A DNA stretch of 64,000 bases, from positions 48,456 through 112,455 of the forward strand of contig JAJDTL010000054.1 of NCBI GenBank assembly GCA_022827195.1, in the 5' to 3' direction. Both the position numbers and the translations under genes were made by a program. The stretch comes from Caldilineaceae bacterium (GTDB lineage: Bacteria; Chloroflexota; Anaerolineae; Caldilineales; Caldilineaceae). Each line of letters begins with the position of its first letter. The first letter of the stretch is position 1. The notes under the pieces were generated by a model. That model made no database searches. It was not told where the DNA came from and saw only the letters and a program-made list of their open reading frames with translations. Positions 45,950 through 53,639 of the stretch are shown here, piece by piece.

Positions 45950-47149
45950 TCAGGAGGTGGAAGCGGGCGAGCGGGAAGAGGCCTTCACCCGGGCGGCGTG
46001 GAATTCGTGCACGGTCTGGGCGAAGCGGGCGAAGAGCAGGTCGGCGTCGTGCGGGCCGGGGCTGGCTTCGGGGTGATATTGTACGCAGAACACGGGCCGG
46101 TCGGTCAGGCGCATGCCCTCAAGGGTGCCGTCATTGAGGTTTAGATGCGTAATCTCGACGTTCGGGGGCAGGGTCTCCTGGTCGACGGCATAGTTGTGGT
46201 TCTGTGCGGTGATTTGAATGTTGGCGCTGTCGACATCGCTGACGGGCTGGTTGCCGCCGTGGTGTCCGAACTTGAGCTTAAAGGTCTGCGCGCCGAGGGC
46301 GAGGCCGATGATCTGGTGGCCCAGGCAAATGCCGAACATGGGCAGTCCGCTTTCGAGCAGCGCGGCAACCGCGCCGGCCGCGTAGGGAACGCCGGCGGGG
46401 TCGCCGGGGCCGTTGCTGAGAAAGATGCCGTCGGGGTCCAGCTGCAGGACCTCCTCAGCGGGCGTATCGGCGGGAACGACGGCGACGCGCAGGTTGTGGC
46501 TTGCCAGGCGGCGCAATATGTTGTGTTTCATGCCGAAATCGTAGGCGACGATGAGCGGGGAGGCGTGCCCCTCGCTTGCCTGCCAGACACCGTAATCGGG
46601 GCTGCCCGACGCAACCGGGGTCCACTCGCCTTTCGTTTCGGCATTCCAGAAGTAGGGCTCTTCGCAGGTGACCTCCTGAACGAGGTCGCGACCGTCCAGC
46701 CCCTCCCAGCCGCGGGCAAGCTCGACCAGCTCGGCGGACGAACGGCTGCCGTCGGTGCAGAGAGCGCCGTGGAGCACGCCCTGCTCGCGCAGCAGCCGCG
46801 TCAGCGCACGCGTGTCGACCTGGCTGATGCCGGGGATAGCGTGGCGGCTGAGATAGTTCTCCAGGTTTTCGTTGGCGCGCCAGTTGGAAACGACAGGGCT
46901 GACCTCGCGCACGATGAATGCGGTCACCTGCGGCCGGTCGCTCTCGACATCTTCGCGATTGACGCCGGTGTTTCCGACGTGGGGCACGGTCATGCAGACC
47001 ATCTGCCCGCGATAGGAGGGATCGGTCAACACCTCCTGGTAGCCGGTAAGGCTGGTGTTGAAGACGACCTCGCCGACGACCGTTTGCCGGGCGCCGAAGG
47101 CTTCGCCCTCGAAGACGCGGCCGTTGGCCAGAGCAAGCATGGCCCTCAT
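45950..47149 (-). CDS. carA: Carbamoyl-phosphate synthase small subunit
   Basis: A 399-residue glutamine-hydrolysing subunit. The N-terminal CPSase_sm_chain domain has the GVVFNTSLTGYQE-type motif (EVVFNTSLTGYQEVLTDPSY). The C-terminal class I amidotransferase domain has the nucleophile in GICLGHQI and the His/Glu pair in QYHPEASPGPHD. It supplies ammonia for carbamoyl phosphate (arginine and pyrimidine synthesis). ATG 47149 overlaps the stop of the upstream gene (ATGA). It is the last gene of the arginine operon; carB is not in the window. Confidence 0.95.
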   Translation of the reverse strand: MRAMLALANGRVFEGEAFGARQTVVGEVVFNTSLTGYQEVLTDPSYRGQMVCMTVPHVGNTGVNREDVESDRPQVTAFIVREVSPVVSNWRANENLENYLSRHAIPGISQVDTRALTRLLREQGVLHGALCTDGSRSSAELVELARGWEGLDGRDLVQEVTCEEPYFWNAETKGEWTPVASGSPDYGVWQASEGHASPLIVAYDFGMKHNILRRLASHNLRVAVVPADTPAEEVLQLDPDGIFLSNGPGDPAGVPYAAGAVAALLESGLPMFGICLGHQIIGLALGAQTFKLKFGHHGGNQPVSDVDSANIQITAQNHNYAVDQETLPPNVEITHLNLNDGTLEGMRLTDRPVFCVQYHPEASPGPHDADLLFARFAQTVHEFHAARVKASSRSPASTS

Positions 47150-47832
47150 TCTGCGCCCTCCTCGCGCGGCTCGGCGTCGTCCAGCGGAATCGGTCGGGAG
47201 TTGCCCGCGGCTTGGGCCTTAGCCGCTTCGCCAGGCGGCCGCCGGTAAGCAAGCTTCAGCGGCTGCCAGGCCTGCCATTTGAGCAGCGGCGAGGCGGCGG
47301 GGGGCTGCGCTGTGTCGGCCTTGTCGAGCGGTCTGTCGGTAAGATTGCGGGCCACGGCTACCTCGTCACAGTGGTGGAACTTGGGACAGTAGATGCAGTC
47401 CTGCCAGAGTTTGGGGCTGATGCTCCAGCGGTCGACAACGTCGAAACCGATCCTTTCAAAAAAGCCTTCCTCCAGGGTGAGCGCGCAGATCTGCGCGTAG
47501 CCGCGCGCGGTCGCGACCTGCACGAGCTCTTCGACAATGCGCCGCCCGATGCCCTTGCCCTGGCCGGCGGGGGCAACGGCCAGCGAGCGAATCTCGACGA
47601 GCTGCTCGGTCAGGGCGACGAGTGAGCCGCATCCGAGCAGCTGCGGACGGCTGCCCGGGGGCTCGGCTTCGGGTCCGGGACGCGCCCGCGCGACGAGCCA
47701 ATCGGGCAGTGACTGGAGAATGCTCTCCTCGGTGCGCGGGAGCATCAAGTTTTGGGCCGCGAAGCCATTGACAAGCTCTGCGATGGCAGAGACGTCGTCT
47801 GCGGTTGCCGGTTGAAGTTGAATCTCGCTCAT
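47146..47832 (-). CDS. argA: GNAT amino-acid N-acetyltransferase, ArgA-type
   Basis: A ~228-residue GNAT protein. The acetyl-CoA motif is VAPAGQGKGIGRRIVEEL, and the segment SPKLWQDCIYCPKFHHCDE with its four-cysteine/His cluster is typical of short stand-alone N-acetylglutamate synthases. Residues ~180-228 are an extra Pro/Ala-rich tail. It probably makes N-acetylglutamate, the first step of arginine synthesis. ATG 47832 or 47847 may be used; the short repeat tract reaches the start codon. It overlaps carA by 4 nt. Confidence 0.8.
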   Translation of the reverse strand: MSEIQLQPATADDVSAIAELVNGFAAQNLMLPRTEESILQSLPDWLVARARPGPEAEPPGSRPQLLGCGSLVALTEQLVEIRSLAVAPAGQGKGIGRRIVEELVQVATARGYAQICALTLEEGFFERIGFDVVDRWSISPKLWQDCIYCPKFHHCDEVAVARNLTDRPLDKADTAQPPAASPLLKWQAWQPLKLAYRRPPGEAAKAQAAGNSRPIPLDDAEPREEGAE

Positions 47833-47837
47833 AGCCT

Positions 47838-47905
47838 CAGTGGCCATCGGTCTGTGGCCAGCGGTCAGTGCACAGCAGTCAGTGCACAGCGGTCAGTGGC
47901 CGGGA
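47838..47905. repeat. TGGTCAG/CACAGCAG short-repeat tract inside the arginine operon
   Basis: Units such as CAGCGGTCAGTGCACAG and CAGCAGTCAGTGCACAG in tandem, ending in GGTCAGTGGCCGGGAACG. The same ending occurs in the tract at 32325. It separates argD from the acetyltransferase gene. Confidence 0.6.
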
Positions 47906-47947
47906 ACGCGATGGCTCTCGCAGTCCGCCGGCCGCCGACCGGAAGCG

Positions 47948-49135
47948 CTACAGTTCCTGGAGGATTGCGCCCAGCTTCGAGACGGCGAGGGCCAGCTCCT
48001 CCTTGCTGATTGTCAGGGGCGGAACAAAGCGAACGATCTTCTCGCCTGCGCTCAGGAGCAGCATACCGGCCTCGTAGCCCTTCTCCACGATCGGGTTGGC
48101 GTCGATGTCCAGTTCGATGCCGACGATCAGACCTGCGCCGCGGATTTCGAGGATATGGGGGCTGTTCAGTTCCGCGAGCAGCTCCATCAGGTACTGGCCC
48201 TTTTCCTTGACATCGGCCAGGAAGGACGGCTGCGCGACCCGGTCTACCACTGTGCAAGCGACATGCGTGGTGAAGGGGTTGCCGGCGAATGTGCTGGCAT
48301 GGTCTCCGGGATGGATGGTGTCGGCAACTTTCTGCTTCATCAGGATGGCGCCCATGGGCAGACCGCCGGCGAGGGGCTTGGCCGCGCTGAGGATATCCGG
48401 TTCGACGCCGTAGCCCTGGTAGGCCCACAGGTCGCCGCTGCGGCCGAGGCCGCACTGGACCTCGTCGAAGATGAGGAGCGCGCCGTATTCATCGGCGAGA
48501 GCGCGCAGGCCGCTAAGGAACTCGGGCGTGGCCGGGTTGATGCCGCCTTCACCCTGGATCGGCTCGACGATGATGGCGCAGACCTTGTCGCTCATCTTGG
48601 CGCGGGCGTCGTCGAGGTCGTTGAAGTCGGCGAAGCGGACGCCGGGCATCAGTGGTTCGAACGGCTGCTGGTACTTTTCGCGCGGGGTGGCCGCCAGCGC
48701 GCCGAAGAGGCGCCCGTGAAAGGCGTCGCTGAAGGCGAGAATCTCCCATTTGTCCTCGTGACCGTGCTCGCGCGCGTAGCGGCGGGCGAATTTGAAGGCC
48801 CCCTCGTTGGCGCTTGCGCCGCAGAGGCAGTAGTGCACCTTGTCGGCGAAGCTGGTCTCGCACAGCTTCTTTGCCAGCTTGGTATGCGGCTCAGTGTGGT
48901 AGAGGTTGCTGGTGTGGTACATGCCGGTGGAGGCGGCCTCTTTGATCGCCTGCTCGACTTCGGCGTCGCCATAGCCAAGCACGTTTACGGCGATGCCTGC
49001 CACGAGGTCGAGATAGCCGTTGCCGGCGCTGTCATAAACGGTCGTGCCCTTGCCTTCGGTCAGCACGAAGGGCGGCCGTCCGAATACGCCGAGCACATAG
49101 TCCTTTTCGTTCTGAATAATCTCCTCTGCGTTCAC
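47948..49135 (-). CDS. argD: Acetylornithine aminotransferase
   Basis: A 395-residue class III PLP aminotransferase. The PLP-binding Asp is in LLIFDEVQCGLGRSG and the Schiff-base Lys in SAAKPLAGGLPMGA. It converts N-acetylglutamate semialdehyde to N-acetylornithine. GTG 49135 is preferred over ATG 49186 because a perfect AGGAGGAG lies 6 nt upstream and the family N-terminus begins there. Confidence 0.93.
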   Translation of the reverse strand: MNAEEIIQNEKDYVLGVFGRPPFVLTEGKGTTVYDSAGNGYLDLVAGIAVNVLGYGDAEVEQAIKEAASTGMYHTSNLYHTEPHTKLAKKLCETSFADKVHYCLCGASANEGAFKFARRYAREHGHEDKWEILAFSDAFHGRLFGALAATPREKYQQPFEPLMPGVRFADFNDLDDARAKMSDKVCAIIVEPIQGEGGINPATPEFLSGLRALADEYGALLIFDEVQCGLGRSGDLWAYQGYGVEPDILSAAKPLAGGLPMGAILMKQKVADTIHPGDHASTFAGNPFTTHVACTVVDRVAQPSFLADVKEKGQYLMELLAELNSPHILEIRGAGLIVGIELDIDANPIVEKGYEAGMLLLSAGEKIVRFVPPLTISKEELALAVSKLGAILQEL

Positions 49136-49232
49136 TTTCTCCTCCTGAGAATTGTTATGTCGCGTCGAGTTTTCGCTGAAGCACAACTTCCCGTTGCGTG
49201 CTTTGAACCTGACCTATGGAAAGTACAGTGAA

Positions 49233-50051
49233 TTATGCCGATGCGATGATACCGGTGCCGCCGTCCTCCTGAACGCCGGCGAGATTGGTGATAACGGCCT
49301 GGGTCACGCCGCGCCTGATGGCGTCGACCGCGCTCCTGACCTTGGGCACCATGCCGCCGCTGATGCTACCGTCTGCGATCCACTCCTCGCACTGGTCGGC
49401 TGTGATGCCGCGCACCACGCGCCCTGCGATGAGGACGCCGGGGACGTTGCTGACGAAGATCAGCTTGATGGCAGCGACTGCAGCGGCGATGGCGGCGGCG
49501 ACGTGGTCCGCGTTGACATTGTAGCTGAGGCCGTCGAAGGCGCCGATACTGATGGGGCTGACGACCGGCACGATTCCGGCGTCGAGCAGCGTGTTCAGCA
49601 GCCCGGTGTCGACGTCCTGCACTTCGCCGACACGGCCCAGGTCACCGTGCGGATGCCACATCTTCTCGACATAGACGGTACCGTCATCGATGCCGCTGAT
49701 GCCGACGGCGCGCACGTCATCATTGACGAGCTGGCGCACGATGCGTTTGTTCATCAGGCCGCTCAGCACCATCTCTGCCACGTCCAGGCTTGCTTCATCG
49801 GTCACGCGCAGACCCTCGATGAAGCGGGTCTCCAGTCCAAGCCGCTGCTGGTAGTCGGCGATCGTCTTGCCGCCGCCATGCACGATAATCGGGCTTTTTC
49901 CGTCCCGCTGCAAACTCTTGACCGCCTGTACCAAACCGAAGAGAAAATCGTCATCGTCGAGTTCATTGCCGCCGACCTTCAAGATAATGACAAAACGGCT
50001 GGTATCGGGCGGGGCGACGGCTGGCAGTGGACCTGATTCACTCGAATTCAT
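49233..50051 (-). CDS. argB: Acetylglutamate kinase
   Basis: A 272-residue amino-acid-kinase fold protein. It shows VIILKVGGNELDD near the N-terminus, HGGGKTIADYQQRLG, FIEGLRVTDE and the C-terminal GGMVPKVRSAVDAI. It phosphorylates N-acetylglutamate. It overlaps the upstream methyltransferase gene by 14 nt. No N-terminal extension typical of arginine-inhibited hexameric NAGK is obvious beyond ~20 residues. Confidence 0.94.
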   Translation of the reverse strand: MNSSESGPLPAVAPPDTSRFVIILKVGGNELDDDDFLFGLVQAVKSLQRDGKSPIIVHGGGKTIADYQQRLGLETRFIEGLRVTDEASLDVAEMVLSGLMNKRIVRQLVNDDVRAVGISGIDDGTVYVEKMWHPHGDLGRVGEVQDVDTGLLNTLLDAGIVPVVSPISIGAFDGLSYNVNADHVAAAIAAAVAAIKLIFVSNVPGVLIAGRVVRGITADQCEEWIADGSISGGMVPKVRSAVDAIRRGVTQAVITNLAGVQEDGGTGIIASA

Positions 50052-50916
50052 TGCGTTGCCTCTTGCGAGATTGTGGTCGGTTGCCTGCGGCCCCTGGCTG
50101 GTTGTCTTGCATTTGCCGGACCACGTGCTGGCGGCCTGAACTGTGCAAAGTCTTTCGCTGCCGCATCACCTCGTAGGCCAGCGCGGCCGCGGCGGCTGTT
50201 GTGCCCAGCGAAGGCGCAAAGTCCTCCCTGTGGTACGGAATCTGCAGGCACAGGTCGGCCTGGCCAATGAAGGAGCGCGTCACGCCCCGCTTTTCGCCGC
50301 CGACCAGCAGAAGGAGCGAGGTGGTAAGGTCGGCCCGATCGACAGGAACCGCATTTTCCTTCTGCGCGCAGGCTACGGTCAGCCCCTGCCGGCGGAAAAA
50401 GTGCGCGGCCTCATCAACGGTTTCGGCAACTGCGATCGGGATCAGCTCCGATGCCCCGGCGGAGGCCTTGGCAACGGTTGCTGCCGCGCTCATCCAGTTG
50501 CGCGGGCGCAGCACCAGCCCGTGCGCGCCCATGGCATAGAGCGCGCGCAGCGCGTGACCGAAGTTGAAGGGGTCCTCAATGCCGTCCAACATCACGACAA
50601 AGGCGGACTCGTCCCCCTGGGGCAGCAGTGATGCCATATCGACGAATCGGCGCTGCCCTGCCACGGCAGCCGCACCGCCGTGCGAGTTCCCCTGGGTAAC
50701 GGCGTCGATTTCGCTTGCAGCGACCAGCTCGACCGGCACGTTGGCCTCCTTCGCGCGGTGTTGCAGCCAGCGCAACGCCCGGTCCTGCCGGCCGGCGCGC
50801 AGCAGGACGCGGTGGACGGTGCGATAGGGCGAGCGCAGCGCCGCGGCCACCGATATTTTGCCCTCCAGCAAGGTGGTCGCTGACTCCTGTTCGCTGAAAT
50901 CCCGACTCGGTCCCAT
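50038..50916 (-). CDS. TrmH/RlmB family RNA 2'-O-ribose methyltransferase
   Basis: A 292-residue SPOUT methyltransferase. An N-terminal RNA-binding substrate domain (~15-100) precedes the knot domain with DGIEDPFNFGHALRA (motif 1), LLLLVGGEKRGV (motif 2) and LQIPYHREDFAPSLGTTAAA (motif 3). It probably methylates rRNA or tRNA. Its position inside the arginine operon, overlapping argB, is unusual. The basic C-terminal tail (RKRQRN) could add RNA contact. Confidence 0.87.
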   Translation of the reverse strand: MGPSRDFSEQESATTLLEGKISVAAALRSPYRTVHRVLLRAGRQDRALRWLQHRAKEANVPVELVAASEIDAVTQGNSHGGAAAVAGQRRFVDMASLLPQGDESAFVVMLDGIEDPFNFGHALRALYAMGAHGLVLRPRNWMSAAATVAKASAGASELIPIAVAETVDEAAHFFRRQGLTVACAQKENAVPVDRADLTTSLLLLVGGEKRGVTRSFIGQADLCLQIPYHREDFAPSLGTTAAAAALAYEVMRQRKTLHSSGRQHVVRQMQDNQPGAAGNRPQSRKRQRNEFE

Positions 50917-50981
50917 TGATTCCCGCCTTCTGACAAGGCGTTGCTTTCGAAACGTTCAAAACCGACGAACAGGGAACACGG

Positions 50982-52022
50982 CTATTTGAGGCCCGCGGTC
51001 TCATCCAGGCCGACGGCGATATTGTAGTTCTGGATCGCTTGCCCGCTGCCGCCTTTGACCAGATTGTCGATAGAGGCGGTGATCACATATTCGCTCCCAT
51101 CGGTCTGTGACGGGTCCGCTGGTGTGATTCCGATGGCGCAGCGATTGGTGCCGACGGTGTGGGCGAGGCTGGCCTGTTCGCCGGAAGGCAGCAGATGGAT
51201 GAACGGCTCGCCGGCGTAGTTTTCGGCATACAGCTCTCGGATGCGCTCCTCGGTCACACCGGGGGACACGTCGACGTACATTGTGCTGAGAATGCCTCGA
51301 TTGACCGGCAGCAGATGCGGCGTGAACAAGAAACGCAAAGGACCCCCGTGCCCTCCGCCGTTGGCCGCGCCGAGGACCTGCTCCATCTCGGCGATGTGCC
51401 GGTGACGGTGGCCGACGCTGTACGGGGTGATGTTTTCGTTGGCCTCGACGAACTGGTAGGTGAGGTTGGTCTTGCGGCCTGCGCCGGAGACGCCGCTCTT
51501 GCTGTCAACGATGACGCGCTGGCCCAGCCAGCCTGCCCTGGCGAGCGGGTACAGGCCGAGGTTGACGCTGGTGGGATAGCATCCGGGGTTGGCGATCAGT
51601 TTGGCGCCGCTCAGTTCGCCGCGGAAGAGCTCGCACAGGCCGTAGCGGGCCTCGGCGCACAGCTGCGGCGCGGTGTGCTCGGCGCCGTACCAGCGTTTGT
51701 AGGTGTCGACATCCTTGAGACGAAAATCGGCGCTGAGATCGATAACGCGGACGCCGGCTGCGTAGAAGCGGCTGACCGCCTCCATCGACTCGGCATGGGG
51801 CAGACAGAGGAAGACGACATCGACCTCATCGGTGCGCAGATAGGCATCGGCGAGGGTTATCAGCGGGTAGTCCCACGGCGTGCTGAAAACCTGATTGAAG
51901 CATTTGCCGGCGTTGCGCTCGCTCGTCAGCCAGGCGATTTCAAGCTGTGGATGGCGGTGAATCAGCGTGATCAGTTCGTAGCCGATGTAGCCGGTTGCGC
52001 CGGCGATACCTGCCTTATGCAT
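50982..52022 (-). CDS. argC: N-acetyl-gamma-glutamyl-phosphate reductase
   Basis: A 346-residue semialdehyde-dehydrogenase-family enzyme. NADP motif GATGYIGYEL is at the N-terminus (7-16); the catalytic Cys is in NPGCYPTSV; GVSGAGRK and the His-containing YSVGHRHRHIAEM follow. It reduces N-acetylglutamyl phosphate to the semialdehyde. ATG 52022 follows GAGGAG. It is the first structural gene after the leader with an Arg-rich peptide and terminator (52167-52311). Confidence 0.94.
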   Translation of the reverse strand: MHKAGIAGATGYIGYELITLIHRHPQLEIAWLTSERNAGKCFNQVFSTPWDYPLITLADAYLRTDEVDVVFLCLPHAESMEAVSRFYAAGVRVIDLSADFRLKDVDTYKRWYGAEHTAPQLCAEARYGLCELFRGELSGAKLIANPGCYPTSVNLGLYPLARAGWLGQRVIVDSKSGVSGAGRKTNLTYQFVEANENITPYSVGHRHRHIAEMEQVLGAANGGGHGGPLRFLFTPHLLPVNRGILSTMYVDVSPGVTEERIRELYAENYAGEPFIHLLPSGEQASLAHTVGTNRCAIGITPADPSQTDGSEYVITASIDNLVKGGSGQAIQNYNIAVGLDETAGLK

Positions 52023-52166
52023 CGTATGGCTCCTCAAGGTTCCAATTGCTTTGCCATTTGTTCAATTCCGGAGGACGGCCATCGGGGAACCGATGCCTGC
52101 TTCAGGCAGGACTCACTCTGTTCCTCGCGCTTTGCGGGCTGCCGCGGCGCCGGAAAACAGCGGTAC

Positions 52167-52192
52167 AAAAAAAGCCCCCCGTCCAGGGAGCT
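52167..52192 (-). terminator. Intrinsic terminator in the argC leader
   Basis: Minus-strand RNA: AGCUCCC, loop UGGAC, GGGGGGCU, then seven U (plus-strand A7 at 52167-52173). It lies ~145 nt before argC and after the promoter at 52348-52376, so it must act as an attenuator rather than an end-of-operon terminator. Confidence 0.82.
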
Positions 52193-52257
52193 TTGCAATC
52201 GGGTGATTTCCTTCCAGGGAATCCGGCCCACGCGCAAATGCCCAGACGGTGGTCTGG
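52179..52257 (-). promoter_or_regulatory. Alternative RNA pairings of a candidate arginine attenuator
   Basis: Directly after the leader-peptide stop, CCAGAC-CACC-GUCUGG (52257-52242) can form a hairpin. Its 3' arm region CCGUCUGGG (52249-52241) can instead pair over 9 bp (two G-U pairs) with CCUGGACGG (52187-52179), which overlaps the terminator stem. These are the 1:2, 2:3 and 3:4 pairings expected of ribosome-mediated attenuation. Confidence 0.65.
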
Positions 52258-52311
52258 TTATTGCTCGCGACGCCTCCTCGACTGAATTTTGCCGGAATTT
52301 GATGGACTCAT
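52258..52311 (-). CDS. Arginine-rich leader peptide (candidate attenuator peptide)
   Basis: A 17-codon frame encoding MSPSNSGKIQSRRRREQ, with four consecutive Arg codons (AGG AGG CGT CGC at 52278-52267). GAGG lies 7 nt before the ATG. The stop codon is immediately followed by a hairpin, then a terminator, then argC. A stalled ribosome at the Arg run under arginine shortage would favour the antiterminator. Too short for homology; the support is position, codon content and RNA structure. Confidence 0.72.
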   Translation of the reverse strand: MSPSNSGKIQSRRRREQ

Positions 52312-52347
52312 GCTTGTGCCTCAGTCGGCATGACCTGATTGACTGGC

Positions 52348-52376
52348 AGTCTAACACACGCTGTCTGGACTGTCAA
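52348..52376 (-). promoter_or_regulatory. Promoter of the arginine operon
   Basis: Minus strand: -35 TTGACA (52376-52371), 17-nt spacer, -10 TAGACT (52353-52348). It sits ~30 nt before the leader-peptide ATG. Confidence 0.7.
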
Positions 52377-52390
52377 ACTCGGGAAACAGG

Positions 52391-52463
52391 CAGTGGCGAG
52401 TGGTCAGTGGTCAGTTGCCAGTGGTCAGTTGCCAGTGGTCAGTTGCCAGTTACCAGTGGTCAG
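52391..52463. repeat. TGGTCAG/TTGCCAG tandem tract
   Basis: The 14-bp unit TGGTCAGTTGCCAG occurs three times perfectly in tandem (52408-52449), flanked by partial units. It lies just upstream of the arginine-operon promoter. Related tracts occur at 22452-22480, 30908-30945, 32280-32325 and 47838-47905. Confidence 0.8.
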
Positions 52464-52588
52464 GGACTGCCGTGGCCAGGGACTGCCGGTCGAACGCACG
52501 ACCGGCTGGCGACGCGCAAATACGGTCGCACCGGCACGCGACGCGTTGGCGACAGGCTGGAGCCGCGCGCGCACGGTGGCATAGCTAC

Positions 52589-52650
52589 AGGGGGGCGTTG
52601 CGGGGGGAGTCCCCCCGCACAAGGGAGGGCCGGAACGGCCCGACCGTCCA
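52589..52650. repeat. 62-bp dispersed intergenic repeat, copy 2
   Basis: 60 of 62 positions match 32213-32274, same orientation. The perfect GCGGGGGG-AGT-CCCCCCGC hairpin is conserved; the two changes fall in the second palindrome. Both copies have TTGGACTGCACCC ~90-110 nt downstream. The spacer 52377-52812 around it contains no supported gene. Confidence 0.85.
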
Positions 52651-52812
52651 TACGGGTGTGGATGATGGTTAGGAGCCGCTGGGGACCGGTACCGCTCGGC
52701 TGCTATCCAACACAGAGGAATCTGTCCCCAGACTTGGACTGCACCCAAATAGGCCGTTGCGTCCAAACGAGCGACGCGCCGATGGCGTGCAGCAGGCGCG
52801 GCCGCCGGAGCA

Positions 52813-53292
52813 CTATTCGAGGTCGATCATACGCAGTTCGGTGGAGATGTCGATGCTGCCTTTCAGACTGCGTGCCACAGGGCAGAAGTCGGCATGGAAT
52901 CCGTGAACGCGTTGGGCTGTGTCCCGGTGTTCGGGCGCCACTTTCAGCGTGTAGGTGGCGTGAATGCGCTTGATGACGAGAACATTGCCCTCTTTTTCGA
53001 TTTCCGCTTCTACGTCGGCTGAGAGAAAGCCGTCGCCCGCCGGTATATCGCGCGCTTCCAGCGCGCCGCCGAAGGTACCGGTCAGTCAGCCGCCTGTGGC
53101 CGCGTTGATATAGTCAAGCGTGGTGGCGTGGGGGTCGTGGACGGTGGTATCGACGCCGTAGTGCTCAGCTACTTCTGAATGGACGCCGAACAGGGTGTGG
53201 CCTTCCTCGGCAGGCAGAAATGCTCTGCGCAAGGGCCCTTTCACGCGCTCTATGCGGGTCTTGGAGCGGTATGCGACATCTGCCATCATCAT
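52813..53292 (-). CDS. OsmC-family peroxiredoxin-like protein, candidate selenoprotein (in-frame UGA)
   Basis: A 159-codon gene with one in-frame TGA (53088-53086, codon 69). Translation through it gives an intact OsmC-like protein: YINAATGG-U-LTGTFGG, then LVIKRIHATYTLKVAPEH and FHADFCPVARSLKGSI. Family members have the peroxidatic Cys exactly at the UGA position (GGCL) and the second redox Cys in the CPVxRxL motif, here Cys137. OsmC proteins reduce organic hydroperoxides. A bSECIS-like hairpin starts 4 nt after the UGA (53081-53040). The start is one of three adjacent ATG after GAGGAGG; the third (53286) has the best spacing. A nonsense mutation is the alternative, but the position makes selenocysteine more likely. 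Confidence 0.8.
53040..53081 (-). promoter_or_regulatory. bSECIS-like hairpin downstream of the OsmC UGA
   Basis: Outer stem CCGGUA (53081-53076) with UACCGG (53045-53040); inner perfect stem GCGCGC (53066-53061) with GCGCGC (53055-53050); apical loop UGGAA. The loop Gs are 26-27 nt after the UGA, inside the 16-37 nt window described for bacterial SECIS elements. Confidence 0.65.
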
Positions 53293-53382
53293 CCTCCTCG
53301 AAATGAAACCTTCCGCCTACCGGATTCGTCTAGATCGGTAGGCAGGCTATCGCCGACATGTCGATGCGGCCCAGCCGCTACA

Positions 53383-53447
53383 GTCGTGTACTTTAGTCGT
53401 ATGCAATAGTCGTGTACATTCGTCGTGTACATTCGTGGCGCATTTTA
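53383..53447. repeat. 13-bp tandem repeat upstream of the OsmC-like gene
   Basis: Five units in tandem: GTCGTGTACTTTA, GTCGTATGCAATA, GTCGTGTACATTC twice, then a degenerate GTGGCGCATTTTA. They lie 90-155 nt before the OsmC-like start codon. Confidence 0.8.
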
Positions 53448-53587
53448 GACGTTTTCCTTCCAGCGAACAAATGGTGGGGACGCGGGCCTGGCGGTGTGTT
53501 TGGGGCATGGTCCTGCTGTCGTGCTGTGGATGGGGGGACATTGGAGGTTTGTTCAGGAATTGAAGACGAAAAAGAGAAAGAAGGGTA

Positions 53588-53616
53588 TTGAAATTGATCG
53601 GCCCGCGTGCTATACT
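53588..53616 (+). promoter_or_regulatory. Promoter upstream of the 16-bp repeats and methyltransferase gene
   Basis: -35 TTGAAA (53588-53593), 17-nt spacer, -10 TATACT (53611-53616; 5 of 6). The transcript would carry all six 16-bp repeats and the parS sequence in a leader of ~175 nt. Confidence 0.62.
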
Positions 53617-53639
53617 AGGTCGGCTGCCCACGGTTTACG

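Noticed and set aside
52022..52330. T-box riboswitch in the argC leader
   Set aside because: No AGGGUGGNACCGCG-type T-box sequence or antiterminator bulge is present; the Arg-rich leader peptide explains the terminator better.
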